A DNA stretch of 64,000 bases. Origin: Thamnaconus septentrionalis (Eukaryota; Chordata; Actinopteri; Tetraodontiformes; Monacanthidae). Location: contig CM020514.1 in NCBI GenBank assembly GCA_009823395.1, forward strand, positions 10,818,466 through 10,882,465. Direction: 5' to 3'. Under the pieces are notes generated by a model. That model saw only the letters and a program-made list of their open reading frames with translations, was not told the origin of the DNA and searched no databases. Of this stretch, positions 1 to 60,953 are shown piece after piece (position 1 is the stretch's first letter; every line of letters starts with the position of its first letter). The position numbers and the translations under genes are program-made.

Positions 1-94
1 GCCCACGGGCACTGTGTTGGTGACCCCTGCTCTAATTCGTTTCCATTCTATTTCACAGTTTCCTGACAAAACGTGTCAATGTGCGAGTCCTTAC

Positions 95-47512
<47,418 letters not shown>

Positions 47513-48400
47513 TTTTTCTTTCAGCCGGCGGTCCGTCAACGGAGTCGGTCAGTCAGCGGAGTCAAGGCAGCTACAGGTTCCGGCAGCGAGCGGCTAATGA
47601 AGATGTGGTGACCCGGCTGGGTGCATTATTAATCTGGCTCCCTGCATGCTGTCCAAACTCTGCTCCCCTGTCTGCATTATTCACCAGCGGCGGCGGTGAC
47701 GGCTCTGGTTGCAGCCGGTGCAGCATCTAACATGCACGCTGCTCACACAAGCTCACGCTCGCACACAAGACGCTCGCTGGCTGGCCCCCCCGCACCGATC
47801 AGCCCACCGGCGGAGGCGGGAGCTGCGTCTCTCGCTCTGCTCGCCGGAGGAGCGGCCGTCGCCTCAGCCATGAGCGACGCACGTGCTGCGCCGGCGTCAC
47901 TGACTGACGGCCGGCTCTGCCCACCTCCCCGCCCCGACACACACCTCCCCGATGACGCAATGCTCCTTGCCTCCTCCTCGCGCTCTCACACTCCCCCTCG
48001 CGCGCACACGAGGTGACTCATGAGGACGCACATCTTTACACAGACAAAAAAAAACAAGTAAGGAGAGGAAATTAGCGTGGGGATGACTATGGCTGCGCCT
48101 TCCTTGACGGCAACGCGCTATCAAGAGGGAAGGAAAGATACGTGCAGTGAGACAAAGAGGGGGAAAAAAATAATAAGCGGAGACGCCGGGAGTGAGAAGG
48201 AGAGGAGGTGCTGCAGTGCGGTTTTCCGCCTGGTGACAGCGCTCGTCAAGCCCCCCCGCCGGAGACTGAATTAACTACTGTACAGTAGCTGCCTGCAAAT
48301 TCGGGGGGGGGCGTGCACAGGCGCGTTCGCACGGTCAGTGTGTCATTGTGGGCGCGCACGGCCGTGCACGCTGATCCTCGCAGGGATCAGGAGGCGCCCA
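47513..48400 (-). promoter_or_regulatory. myo16: CpG-rich 5' UTR and probable core promoter of myo16
   Basis: The stretch immediately upstream of the initiator ATG is GC- and CpG-rich, unlike the AT-richer flanks. No TATA box is evident at a sensible distance, which fits a CpG-island promoter. An in-frame TGA at 47549-47551, 12 codons before the ATG, closes the frame upstream and supports the chosen start. Possible factor sites by eye are TGACTCA (AP-1 type) at 48014-48020 and TGACGCAAT (CRE/C-EBP type) at 47953-47961. The transcription start is not determined. Confidence 0.55.
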
Positions 48401-51180
48401 AGAGGAGGATCGAGTGTGAAAATGAAGAAAAAAGAGGAGGATGAAAGTAGAGAAATTGAAGACACACGTGTGCACGCACGCACTCACACACATACAGACT
48501 CAAGCACCATGTGGATGAGTGTAAAACAGCATGTCTAGTGGACTGGGAGCTGCTCAAGCTGGATTGTGACACACATTTTAGAAATCTGTGCCACGGTTCT
48601 CCCTTATCTGCAGGATATATAGTGGTGCAGCTCTTTCTCTCTCTCTCTCTTTCTCCCCTGGTGGCGGCTCTTCAAACCTCCTGCGTCTCGCTGTCAGCCA
48701 TGTGGAGGCAGAATAAAAAGCATGCGAGGAGGCAGGCGAGGCGCACTTTGCCAGGGCAAAGAGGAGTGAAGCAGGTGAAAGGCTGGAAGATGGATGTGTA
48801 GTGTATCCCTCTGCACGGGCGTGCGTGTGTGTGTGTGTACGTGCATGTATATGTGTGTGTGTGTTAGTGAGAGAGAGACCGAATGCTCGAGTAGATTTCT
48901 GTCACAGCAAATCAGGTCAGGGAGGCAACGTGAAGCACCTCCTGCAAAGCACCGCCTCCCACTTCTGCACCGCACTGACATCTACCTGAGTGTTTTACTT
49001 GCATGCATGTGTGCACACGCACGCACGCACGCACACACTGGCAAGGTGTATTCACACAGCGTTAGACCACATATTCACGCCACCCCTTCCCCCTCTGGTC
49101 AGGTTGTTACAGCACCCGTGACGTGCGCACTGATATCAAACTGCGAAGCTTCGTCGTTCCTCTCTCTTGGTTCCAGAGTGACAGCTCGTGTCAGATGTTT
49201 GCAGCTACGAGCCTGCAGCGCTACGCGGGAAAAACGCGACGTATCTATCAGACGGCGAGGGAGGAGGACCGAGGCAAAATGGAACACCGGTTGCCCGACT
49301 CCCAGGAAGCGAGACGTCGGAGGAGAGGAGCAACCTGATGATGCGTCTTCACGATCTACCGCTCGAGAGCAGCAATTAGGTCACAACACTCGAGCAGCGC
49401 CTGAGCTGACAGAGAAGCGTTTAGAGAAGAAATTAATAACCTGAGTGAAAAATAAAAAATCATTACTGTTGCTAAGTGGCCCCATCTTAAAGCAATTCAG
49501 GGAACGGTGTCACATAATCAGCATCATCATTACCATCATTAGCATGATTATTATTATAGAACAAATTTAGCCCTCTGTTTATAGCCTCCTGAAAACACGC
49601 TGGGTTTTATCTTCGTGCTAAAACTAATGCAGATTTTGAAGGGGGACACAAACAAGGCAGTCTCAGGCAGAGGAATAACTTGTCTGGTGGGGGTCGTCGT
49701 CACCGGTTTGGGAGACTACTGGTGCCCTTGGTGACATCACAGAGGGCTGGTTAATAAGATTGGTTAAGCATGGAGTTTATAAAAAAAAAATAGAGGCAGC
49801 AAAACAAGGAAAGGATGGAATATTGTCTGAGGAGATCACTGACAGATTGGAGACACATTTAGTGAAGAAAAAACATCTATTGTTACATATACGGGGTCTT
49901 TTAAAGATTGATAGATGAGTTAAGACTGTAAAAGCTGGTTAAAGGCAGTGTTATTCGTTTAAGGCGTACCACTAAGTGTATATTTATAAATATTATGATT
50001 CACGACTTGTTTTTAGCTTGTGCAGATTGAGCCTTTCTCTGTGCAGCAATGACAACATCTCATTAGTCTGCCTTTGTACCAAAGGAGATTTTATTCTCTT
50101 TGACAGACCTGTCATTCCGTCACTCAGCGCCAACCCGATGCTGCCACCATCATTTCTATGGTTACTGCGGCGCCCTGCCGTGTGAAGCTGCTTCCAAGCA
50201 AACCAGCTCTGCTTTAAGCCGTTGGCCTGATGTCGGAAATGTTCCCAATTACCACCAAACCAAAGGCAAGATGAGATTTTGGGAGGTGATGCATAAAATA
50301 TGAACGGAGATCTCTTTGCATTAATTATTCAGCGTTGGTGATATATTTACACAAATAAATATTTATAAATTTAGCCAGCTGAGTTTTACGCTTTAGTGTG
50401 AAATGATTAAATATATCTCAGGGACTTTGGCATTTTGTCCTGTAAACAAAGAATTCAAGGACCAGAACACACTGATTTTTAATCACAGGCTGACACAGCA
50501 GCTTCAGTGGGAAAATGACATGACAACAGCAGCACCGCAAACATTAGATTCCTATTTTGCATGTGTGTTGTCCACAAGCTGGAGCAATACACACTGTTGT
50601 CAAGCTGAGGCGACAACACGTGTTATCATTTCCCTACCAGACACTGTTGTTTTTACTATTGCTGGACCAACACTCGGAATGCAAAGGCATAATAATTACA
50701 TATTCATTATGAATTATGTGAATCCTCATGCAAATTATTTTATGATCTGTTACATTCAATTGCCTTGCTCCTGCTGAGAACACATGCTGTCTTGACAACT
50801 GCCTGGTTTCTTCCTGCCCCCCTACTATCCACTATAATAATAAAGATAATACATGTGCAAAGCAAAATGTATAAACACAAGTAAGAATATGAGTAGTGAC
50901 AGCTGTGGAAAAGTAACAGCAAAGTCACTTTTATGCTAAAGATGTTTCTCAGCCAGTTACATTCTCCTCTCACCTGTGAAGACCCAGCAGGTCCATCCTT
51001 GCTGCCTCTAGTCCACATTCTCCTCACTGATTCTGCTCTTTCTGTCGTAGCAATAAAGATTTTTAAAAAAAAAATATATATATGTACGAAATAATAGTGA
51101 GCAGTTCAGGAGCGTGTTTATGACTAGCATAAAACTAGCTAGCAAGCGATAAAAAGAATGCTAATTTTAGTATTAGCTAA
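48401..51180. other. Upstream intergenic sequence
   Basis: Contains CA/GT-rich patches (about 48820-48870 and 49010-49035) and one TTTAGCCCTCTG repeat copy (49560-49800). No gene recognised. The long open frame across 48794-49444 is compositional. Confidence 0.7.
49560..49800 (+). repeat. Copy of the dispersed TTTAGCCCTCTG repeat family, long copy
   Basis: Head atttagccctctgtttatag, then cctcctgaaaacacgctggg and ctaaaactaatgcag; distal block gtgacatcacagagggctgg and an A run. Same order as in the 20700 copy. Confidence 0.6.
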
Positions 51181-51187
51181 GTAGCTT

Positions 51188-52029
51188 AAAGGGCACCTAT
51201 GATGCTTTTCCACTTTTCTGAGATTTAAAAACTGTTACAATGTTGAACCCTATCGTCAAACGATCAAAAATCGTCAAATAATGAGGTTCATGCGTTTGGA
51301 CATGAGCCCTGCAAATTGTTGGGCATGGTTCTAAACGCTCTGTTCACGGAGATTTTTTCAATACTGGGAACGCAATGACGTAATTGCGTTCCGGAGCTCC
51401 TTTCATGGCCAAGCTCAGACACACACTCGGACTGGTTCCGCCCTCCCCCGCCCTCCCCCGGAAGTGATGTCGCAATGCGCTGCTCCAAGAAAATGTTTTT
51501 TCGGTGTCAGGGAAATTAAAAAATATAAAATAAAAAATACAGAGCGACTACCGAAGCACCAAGGACCACAAGCGTCGGAGTGGAACGAACAGAGAAAATG
51601 TTGGCGGTTTGTTCCGTCTAATGCGGATGCGATGGAACACCGGTCCGGTCGGCAACGGGAGTGAGATGGGCTCGACTCGGCCGGTGGACGACAAGAGAAC
51701 AGTCAGCCATGGCAATATTTGAAAACATGTATGAGGACTGTAAGTGTATTGTGACCTCAAGCAAGATTATTTTTAAGACTACTTGCAACGTACAACCGCT
51801 GGATCATGTTGATGAACTGTTAGCCACCACCGCTAACTCCGTGCTCTGCTTGTTATGTGTGTTGTGTTCGCTGGCAGCGAAACTGAAGAGGCAGCAATTT
51901 TGACTCGCAAGTTTTGCTCCTTATAGAGATTTTCACGCTGCTTTCAGCGCGGAAAATCGTGTGTTGCTGCTCTGGAGGGGCCAGACATCAAATACAAAAG
52001 CCCGAAGATTAGTATAATAGGTGACCTTT
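51188..52029. mobile_element. 842-bp non-autonomous DNA transposon with 5-bp target duplication
   Basis: Left end aaagggcacctatgatg and right end (reverse complement) aaaggtcacctattata form a short terminal inverted repeat (9 of the first 10 bases equal). AGCTT flanks both sides (51183-51187 and 52030-52034), a clean target duplication. Interior shows only short open frames; one (51464-51664) has Cys/Lys-rich beginnings and 'RLPKHQGPQ' that could descend from a zinc-finger-type domain, but this is weak. Confidence 0.8.
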
Positions 52030-52146
52030 AGCTTGATATATTGATATCAATTAATGAGTCAACATTATATACACGTTACTGAACTTACACGGTTTGTTTG
52101 GAAGAGAGTTTTCTGCTTCCTGCTTTCCGGTTTGCAACGCATAGAA

Positions 52147-52540
52147 GAAGCCCCAAAGCAATAAGGCTGGAATTAGGGTTAGGGCTAGGGTTACTGCTGG
52201 AATTACGGTTAGGATTTCGGGGGTTCCTCATGGGCTAGAAGCCCCAAATTTGACGTGGCTGTGTCTTGAGGGATCCCGATGAACCTGCAAGAGGCCCCAT
52301 GTCTCTAGGACAAAGTTGACTTTTGACCCCATAGACTTGCATGGCATTAGGGTTAGCGATAAGGCTGGAATTAGGGTTAAGGTTAGGGTTACTGCTGGAA
52401 TTAGGGTTAGGGTTTCGGGGTTCCTCATGGGCTAGAAGCCCCAAATTTGACGTGGCTGTGTCTTCAGGTATCCCGATGAACCTGCAAATGGCCCCAAGTT
52501 GACTTTTGACCCCATAGATTTGCATGGCATTACATTTTAA
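52147..52540. repeat. Tandem array with TTAGGG-like stretches, period about 197 bp
   Basis: The unit begins gaagccccaaatttgacgtgg at 52238 and again at 52435 (period 197). A partial unit starts at 52147 but skips the middle block. Between the blocks lie ggaattagggttagggctag and similar sequences rich in TTAGGG/TAGGGT, resembling degenerate interstitial telomeric sequence. The middle block is the 97-bp module also found at 34108. Confidence 0.85.
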
Positions 52541-53630
52541 AGACAGCAATGGAAAACATGGCACCTCTTGTTAAGAACGAATTGGACACAGAGGGTTCGA
52601 ACAAGTGCTTTCTGACGTTGTCATATGTGAATAATTGTGTCAACAAAAAAGTGCTGTTGTGAAACAATCAATTTTACCCAATCTATTTGAAACTATAAGG
52701 TTTTAAACATGTTTACAAGAATGAAACTAACATTAGTTTTCCACCCTGCATGTGCATCTATTTATCTATTTAAAATATCAAAAAAAAAAAAGAATAATAA
52801 TACTGTAAATCCAACCAGAACCAGCCCGTGAGTGGTAGCCCAGTGCAGGTTTAAACTGAGCAGCAGGGATTACGGTTTAATATTCATAATACCATTTTAC
52901 AGCTGAGGATAAATAGTGGTCAATTCTGCAGCGGATTGTTTCCTGTAGGGGGAAGATTTAGTTGCTTTTGTGCACGATGCTGCACAGCCCTGACGAACAG
53001 CACTGCAACAAAAGGGGCTTATGTGCTTCAATTAAAGCGGAAATTTTTATTTATGTGCAATTGGACAGAGACTTGGAGCTACTAGCATTTATCTAGTATT
53101 AGTTCACAAACAGAGAAAAAAAAAAGCCCAAATACGAAAGGTCAGTTTATTTTTAGTTTTCTTTCCATCTTTGTTAAATTCCTTGGTTGTTAAATGTGGG
53201 TACTGGATAAAATGGCCACCATAAATTTTAAACCACAGCACAAAGAGCTGAAGAAATTTAACAGCCGATGAAAAATGAACAGTTAATGTTGGTGTGGCAT
53301 GAGTGCCCTTTGTGAATTAAGACCAGATTACCAGGACTCGGCAGCAGAAATAAATGACGGACTTTTCACATTTCTGGCAGTTTCAGCAGAGGCACATTAC
53401 TGCTAGAAAAGACTGCCAACACAGGACATTTAAAGGGAAAATGGTACAGGAAAGACACACCCAAAGACACTGCAACAATGCATTACATCAGCAGGTCAAA
53501 GCCTGTGGGGTTCAATCATAAGCTGCGGAGACGAGCATTGACTGAATAGGGGTGACTTCAGAGTGACTCAAGTGTGTCCTCTGACACAAAACTGTTGATG
53601 TCATCGTCGCTCCACTTATGTCCATCTTAA
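52541..53630. other. Intergenic, no feature
   Basis: AT-rich unique sequence with an A run near 52781-52792; nothing recognised. Confidence 0.7.
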
Positions 53631-54051
53631 AGGTCCAGTGTGTAATATTTGGCCTGATTTACAATTTTTATATTGGTAAAAGCTTACTATACCACCCTTA
53701 ACTATATTTATAAAAGTGTATAAACGCAGTACAATAAAACTAATTTGGTTTTCCTACCCATAGAACGATTCTTATATATATAAGAATGAACATATAGCAA
53801 CGGTCTTGCTCTCAGTCAGCTGCCATCTTGCACTGCCAAATTTCTAAGGATGGGATGGACAATGCGACCTGTCTGTGTCCTCAAATAAACTAACGAAAAG
53901 AAGGTGGACGAGGTATTCAGGTTTGTGTGCGCAGACCACTGTAGCTCACTGGCAAGCTCAGGAGAAGGAGGGTCAGCACTGCAATCTAAAATGTAACCAT
54001 TTGCCGTCGCTGTTTCTTCTAATGATCTCCAAATATTACACACTTGAACCT
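53631..54051. mobile_element. MITE (aggtccagtgtgtaatattt family of percomorph fishes)
   Basis: Left terminus aggtccagtgtgtaatattt, right terminus (reverse complement) aggttcaagtgtgtaatatt, 421 bp apart. This terminal sequence is one I associate with an abundant percomorph MITE. A perfect 20-bp palindrome attcttatatatataagaat lies inside at 53768-53787. No clear target duplication, no coding capacity. Confidence 0.75.
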
Positions 54052-56550
54052 ACATTTTATGCCTTTTAAATTGCGAATTACATTAAAATGGGAATTGCTT
54101 GACAACAGCATAATTAATTCAGTTAATGTTTATTCAGTTTTGTTTGTAGTTTTTGTATTAAGGTATATGAGTCATAACTCTTCTGAGACACTGATGTCTC
54201 GTCTTGCTCTCAGTATTTTGTCAACTCTTTTGATGCCTTGCTGCAGGATGCTCTCTTCTTTTTGAGTGTCTCTTCAGGCCCTCCGAGTCTCTGATTGTTC
54301 TAATGGTTCAAGATGGTACAGACTGCGTGGAGAATTCACTGTCCTCATTCTTGTTCTCTCCACTGCATTTCTGGACTTCTCCCCACAACTTGTGCTTCAT
54401 TTAGCCTTGTATTTGCAGCCTCATGCACAATATCGCTATCTATCTATCTATTTATACATACATATGTGTGTGTGCTTTGTCACTGATTTATTTAAAATAT
54501 TTAAATAATAGAGCAAAACATAATGCAACACTGCTCTTTCATATAGTTAAAACACTTGATTCATGCATTCCAGCTTGTCGGCAGGGTCACGGTAAGTTGA
54601 AAAGGTTAAATTGACCAAGTTAAAAGACCAAATCGGTGTCAGCAGTAAACTGGCTGACCCTCTTAATGCACACCAGGTTTGTTTGACACACTTCATACGG
54701 AGCTAATTGTCGTCATCTGCTGAAGGTGAACTTGCATACTTTGGATGGTTGAGTTTTTGGGTACACACAGCCAGTGCAAAACAACAAAAACACAGCAAAA
54801 ATGATCAACTATGACAACACTTTAGGGAACTATAACGGCTAGTTTACAACCAAACTGATATGGCCATAAGGAATTCTGTCCACTACACCAAGACCTGTGT
54901 AACTGCTCCCTCCGTGCCTTGTGTATGACAGCAACCCTGTGTTTTATGAGGCTCCACTCATTAACAGGTTGCTCTTAAAACACTTAGTTAATTAGATGAT
55001 GTGATAAATTTTCTATATTGATTTTGCCCTTTGACCCTGACGTCTTACATTTAAACCTGATTTTCTGATTATTTAGTGGTCAAAGATCAATAGCTGTAAA
55101 GGGGGAGGAGAGTGGAGCGGTAAGTAAGAAACAACCAGAATGCGTTTATATAATAATGATAACTTATATAACAGAAGCCGAAGAAGGTTGTGTTTATTGT
55201 GCTTGTGCCGTGATATTAAATAAAAAAAAAAAGCATGTCTGTCTGAAATGCAGTCTTTGTTCTTTTACTGTAAAAAATGTTGTTGTTTTTTACTATATTA
55301 TAATAACCGTATTGATAGAAACTATCAGATTCCCTCCATATAATGGCAAGTTCAATTTTGTCATTCATGTAACATTTGATTAGTTTACCGTCGCTCCATT
55401 TTAGGAAACGTGACGGTACCGTTTGTCAAACTCAAACAGATATTGAAGCATTAACCAGAGGGAGGTTTGTTCCTGAAACAGCTCAGCTTCGTGTTCAACC
55501 TCATTTCAAGGAGCGCACACAGTGACGCAAACAAGCTGACTAAGACCTGGTGTAAACACAGCTTGTGTTGCTAAGCGACCCCCCCAAAACATGTCCTCCT
55601 TGCCACGGCTCGCGTCCACAATGAAAGGGCAATGGAAAATGTAATAAACGAGGGCTAAATGAAATTCATTTATTCAAGGGCGGACGCAGTATGAGGGGAG
55701 TTACCTTGAAAACCTCCCACACTACTGACCCACTTGTGCCTTCATCCCTGACGTGCAAAAACTGGCTAACTCACAGTCGGCTGAACTTTCACGCAGACTT
55801 ACTGCACACGTGCTATGAACAATGATTAGAGGGCAAACAACCAAAATATACAATATATATATTTTTTAAAAAAAGCATACGCACAGATATTTCCGAAAGG
55901 AGCTGAATAAAAGTCTTTGTTTCACTAAAAACTCGAAACAAATGTGTTTTAAAAAAATGTCATTGGGTCTTCAGGCAGGTTGGTTGAAAAACTGAGAAGG
56001 AAATCTGAGTCAATAGCATCACTAGAGAATCTCGGGGGCTGCACCTCAACTCAGAGCTGTCAGGTCTCGGCACTGGGATTTACTGCTGTCATTTCAGAAA
56101 ATGGGTTGATCTCTCGTCTATTTGGTCTCTCATCTATTTGCATATTTTCCCAGGAAAAGAACGCACCCCGGTATTCATGAGGGTTTTCTTACTGTTCAGA
56201 ATGGGATCCTGGGGGTGCAGCGTTCGCTACATTAGGCAAATGGGCTGGCGTGCCTGCGGGGAAGCCTGAGTTGAGAGACCATCGATGTTTCAGTGCTTTG
56301 TTTTCCCTGCTTAATCAAGAGTTTTTTGTCAATTACCTCAAAAACTGCAACACATTTGTTGCTATTTTGGCACTAGTGGCTAAAAGCACCGCAAATTCAT
56401 CGATATGACTTCGGCAAAAGAGGTAAAACGCGTGTCACACATACGTCTCCAGATGTGTCTTTGGGGACTTAAAGGCCAACTGTATATGATTTACTGCCAT
56501 CTAATGGTAAGAAAATGATATGACAATGGTCCAAAACGTTGCTTCCAGGT

Positions 56551-56590
56551 GTCCCACTTGATCTCAGGTCTTGCTGAGATCAAGTGGGAC
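56551..56590. repeat. Perfect hairpin, 17-bp arms
   Basis: gtcccacttgatctcag and ctgagatcaagtgggac are exact reverse complements separated by 6 nt (gtcttg). Confidence 0.95.
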
Positions 56591-59500
56591 AAATGAAAAC
56601 ATACTTATGTATTTTTAATTCCATTTGATGCCAACTGATTCACTTGCATTCATTTGTTCTGCTGTGCATACCCACATACCCACTGAACTCACTTCCGCCC
56701 TGCCAGTTTATTCCAAAGGAGCTGTAAACCAGTCGATGGTCCCAGTAATGGATTATTCCCTCCAAATCTAGCCTAAATATTTATCCTCTTACCCCTCATG
56801 TAATCTGTTTCTCCGTTCTGGGTGCCTTCCAAGAGGGAGGAGACACTGATCCAAGAGGCTCAGACTGGCTCCGCGGTGACCTTCCACCTTCAGCCTCTAA
56901 CTCGGACCGTTTGTCTCTCGGGGTCGCAGCAGGTTACCATCACCATTAATCACGAGGCCGGGTGAATGGTGCGGGGTTTGCCGGTGACTCACAGCGGGGG
57001 GTGCGGTGTGACAAAAAAAAAAAAAGAGGAGGGCGCCACCGTTTAATCAAAGGAGGCTAGTTCAAACCGCGGAGCCGGTGAAGCAGCTGCTCCGTCGGAG
57101 GAGCCCAGCAAGTTCCGACGCACGAGTGGCACGACAAACATTTGCACACGATGTTCCTTTTTTTTTTTTCCCGTGATGTTTACAACTACAAAATAAGAGC
57201 GGGTTCCCAAAGCTGTGTGCTTTTCTTTCTAGCCTAAAAGTGACAGGCGCAAAATTATTTTCCAGTTTGTCATGAACTTGTAACGGGGAGGTTGGCACCA
57301 CTGTCACTGTCTCACTGGTCACTCAAGGGTGCGTGTTACAAGTCAATCAATTCAAGGAAGAAAATCTCCATTGTGTTGCTTTCACGGAGGAAGCACAGCT
57401 GTAACAGACCAGTGTACAGTGTTGTTCATTTTAGCAGCAACTTGTGAAGGCAAACTACGATCTGTTTTTTTTTCCAATCAGCTGTTCAGGCTCCGTCCGT
57501 CACACACACACATTCGCACATTCTTCCCCACTAAGCATGTCGCTGTAAATTTACACCCCGTGACAACTGCGTTGCAACACATCTGCCTCGACAACCCCCA
57601 GAGTCCCACATGCACACGAACGCCCGCCTCTTTCATGGACCTGGCGTGTTGTCAAGACACTTCACAGAGCACAAATCACACGCACACACACTCACACACT
57701 CCATCATATTTAGAGGAGAGAAGAGAAGCGGAGTCTCACCGGTGGGATGCCGTCCTCAGGAGTCAACAGAGGGGTGCGGAGCAGCGAGAGACGCTTCTGC
57801 ATCCACGGCCAAAAAAAATAAGAAGAATAAAAAAAAAAATCCAAACGGGAGAGACGCTCCACTCCACCACCACCACCGCCAAAAATCAATTTCACACTCC
57901 CTCACCTCGCCGCCGCTGTGATGTCATTCATTCACCCGCTGCCCTGTAACCATGGCAACCCGGCCGCTTGGAGCCGCTCATTCTTCTACATCTGTCTCCC
58001 CCTCCCCTGCCTTCCTCACAGCCCTCCCCCTCTCTCCAGATGCCAGTAGCCCACTAACTCCGTCCGAGGAGGAGGAGGAGGAGCAGGAGTGGTAGGAGTG
58101 TGTGAGGGGGGGTACAGTTATACCCCCCTCCACCAGCTTCACAAGCATCCAACCCATTTTTCGCTATCACATGGTGGTGGCTGCCGTCTGAGGGAGGGGA
58201 AACACAGCGAGAAAAGGGGGAGGCGCTCGGATTCACCTCGCGTGACACACAAAAGCAGCAAAGTCTGGGCACTCGGCGGGAAGACGCACTTTTGTTTCTC
58301 AGGGAGCTGCGGTTCACAACAATGGCAGAGCTGGTATCTGCTTCGGATGCGAGCCAATTGTCTTGTGTCCAACACCCAGAGTGGGAAACAAATACATGCT
58401 GGAAGGTATAGAGGCTAAACGGCTAAACTGTGCTGTCGGACGCTCCTCTCAAACACACACACACACACAAAGGCTCAAACACGTGCTCTGGCAGTGAGAT
58501 ATGAAGAGATGAATAGTTAATGACAAACATCAGCGTGGCTACGATGGCTCGCCGCCTCCACTGCTAATAAATCCCATGATGACCTTGGGTAGGGAGGGGA
58601 GGGGGGGTCAAAATCTGGTCAGTGAGAGACGTATCAAACTGACACACACACAACAGACAACACACAACACACACGACACCTGAGGTCACCTCTGCTCACC
58701 GCTGCTTTGTCTTAAGCACTGACCCCTGCAGTCCCCACTCCCACCCACCTACCGGCAGCTTTAAAGGACCTGAACTGTGCCTGATTTTTATGTCTTGCAC
58801 TACAGTCACAGCAATGGTGGCCTCACGCAGTTAATAAATCTAAAACACTCCCCAGGTCTCCGGGAAGCAGCATATTATTGTCTTTATCTGAACAGAACAA
58901 CACAACAAGCACCAGGCTGGTGCCTGAGGCGTCAGACCCCCTGTGAGATCACAATGGGATGGTTTCTACAACTGTGCATTTTAGCACATTTTCTGAATAG
59001 GGAAGTAAAGCAGAAGAAGCAGAAGATGGACTTGCTATATTTCTGGAGTCTCGAGAGACTGATTATATTACTTTGCTAATTGGTTATAGCTAATTCTTGC
59101 ATGTTATTAGACCTTTAAATCCGCTCGCCGGCTCATCAGGCAGACACGGAGAGGACTGCGGTCCAGTTGAGGATCCAGGCTCATATATACGATTCACTCA
59201 TCATAAAAAAGGAAAGTAATCAAGGAATCCCAGGTGAATACAAGGAGGCATAAGGAAAGAGGGGAGTCCCTGTCACGTCTGTCACTCATCATCTGGTTGT
59301 TAATTAGCTTCCTGTCCTTCCTTCCTGGAAAATCTCCCCATCTGTCTGCATCAGCCTCTCGCCGGCTCGCCTTAATCTCTCTGTTGCTCGTCGCTTCCCC
59401 GATGGCATCCTGACTGACAAATGGTTTGTATTCTTGATTCTTGCCTCGTATTCAGAGAAGCGATTTAGTAACAGTGTTCGGTGACCTCCTGAAATCAGCA

Positions 59501-60907
59501 ACACCTATTAGTGTTTAATTAACTGAACCTGAGTAGAAAATTACACTTTACTGCTACACAATCTTCACTCCTTTCTGCTAATCTGCATCAAGTCCCAGTA
59601 TGGGAAAAAAAACAGCAAAAACAACTCTGGGACACAGTGTTTTGTTGTGTTTTTTGTGCCTCTGAGTATTACGAGTAGTATTTTACAACTCTCGTCTATT
59701 TTTAATGTCTCCTTGCAGCAATTTTCTGCCAAGTTGTGAGCGAACGTCTCGCGGCGGATCTCACCTCCGCGTCCTAATAGACGTTCGCAAGCAACCTGCT
59801 GTGGGCAAATTCAATTTCACTTATTTAATCAACGGTTTTAATGAGTCACCATCTTGTACGGGCAGGAACAAGACGAGCCACACAGTCGGAGGCATCGTGT
59901 TCCCATCCCTCCCGGGGTCTCTCCCTCTCTACCACACTGCAGCTCCTGGATGATTTAGATGCTCTGATGTTGCCAACGGTCACCGTGTCGCGTATTTGAG
60001 ACCATCATTATTATTATTTTGGTTTTCTGGATGAAGCTGTCGCCACGCTACAGGAAACAACCCTGAAGCCCTTGTGAAAAGAAAACTTCCTCAGCAGTGT
60101 CACCGAGCGGCTTTCGGAAGAGGAACTCAGCGGGACGCTCGCTCACAATTAGAAAGGCAGCCTTTGACTTTGGAGTCCTGACACCGTTGTATTATTAGCC
60201 GTCGTGCACAATGAGGTGTGTGTGGTCACCGCCCAACTGAGCCAAAATTCCCTCCGGTCTGAAAGGGGGATCAATTGTTAAATGAAGGTCGGAGAGATGT
60301 GAAAGATAAAGGAAGAGAAAGCAAGTTACAGAGGGAAAGACAGATGTTATGAAGAAGTTTTGTTGAATTACCCAGAATGCACTGCTCAAATCAAGTATCC
60401 ACTTGGAGGAACCAAGAGGCTCTGTATGAAGTGACCTTTTTTGACACCTTTGAGTCGATTTCCTCCACTACATCAGTGTTTTCTTGTCTCCATCTCTTTC
60501 TCACAACAACCCACTGACTCATTTTTTTCACGGCCCAACCTCCATTAACCTGGTCTACCGCTCGGGGACGAGGGGAGGCATCGTCATAATCAGGAGCATC
60601 GGATACCAAGTTAATTTCGTTTAGGGGTGAACGTGAGAGACGTCGCGCCGGAGATCAGGGCACCGCGGCAGACAGACGTTATCTTTCATCTCAGCGTGGA
60701 AAAAAAAGAGAGAAGCAAAAAAAAAAACCCTCCGCCCCTCGCGGCTTCTCCGATAGATCAAAGGCGGTGTTTTGAAAAGGAATCGTTAACTTATTCTGTT
60801 GAATCATTAGTGGTGGCATGACAGGCGCGGCTGGTGCGAGGGACTTTAATATACAATGTCTGGCTGCAGGCAACAAGAAGGCAGGAGGTGGACAAGTCTT
60901 TTTGTGT

Positions 60908-60910
<3 letters not shown>

Positions 60911-60950
<40 letters not shown>
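60911..60950 (+). repeat. (GT)n microsatellite
   Basis: About 20 GT units. Confidence 0.95.

Positions 60951-60953
<3 letters not shown>

Noticed and set aside
1..94. Possible next myo16 exon left of exon 26
   Set aside because: No frame with the expected 'KSLxDxIxKL' segment; the bases read as intron after the GTAAGG donor.
48794..49444. 216-codon open frame on the plus strand
   Set aside because: Passes through GT/CA repeats; sequence resembles no protein and shows no start context.
57329..57949. 206-codon open frame on the plus strand
   Set aside because: Composition-driven (His/Thr/Arg rich, crosses CA repeats and A runs), no domain resemblance, no splice context.
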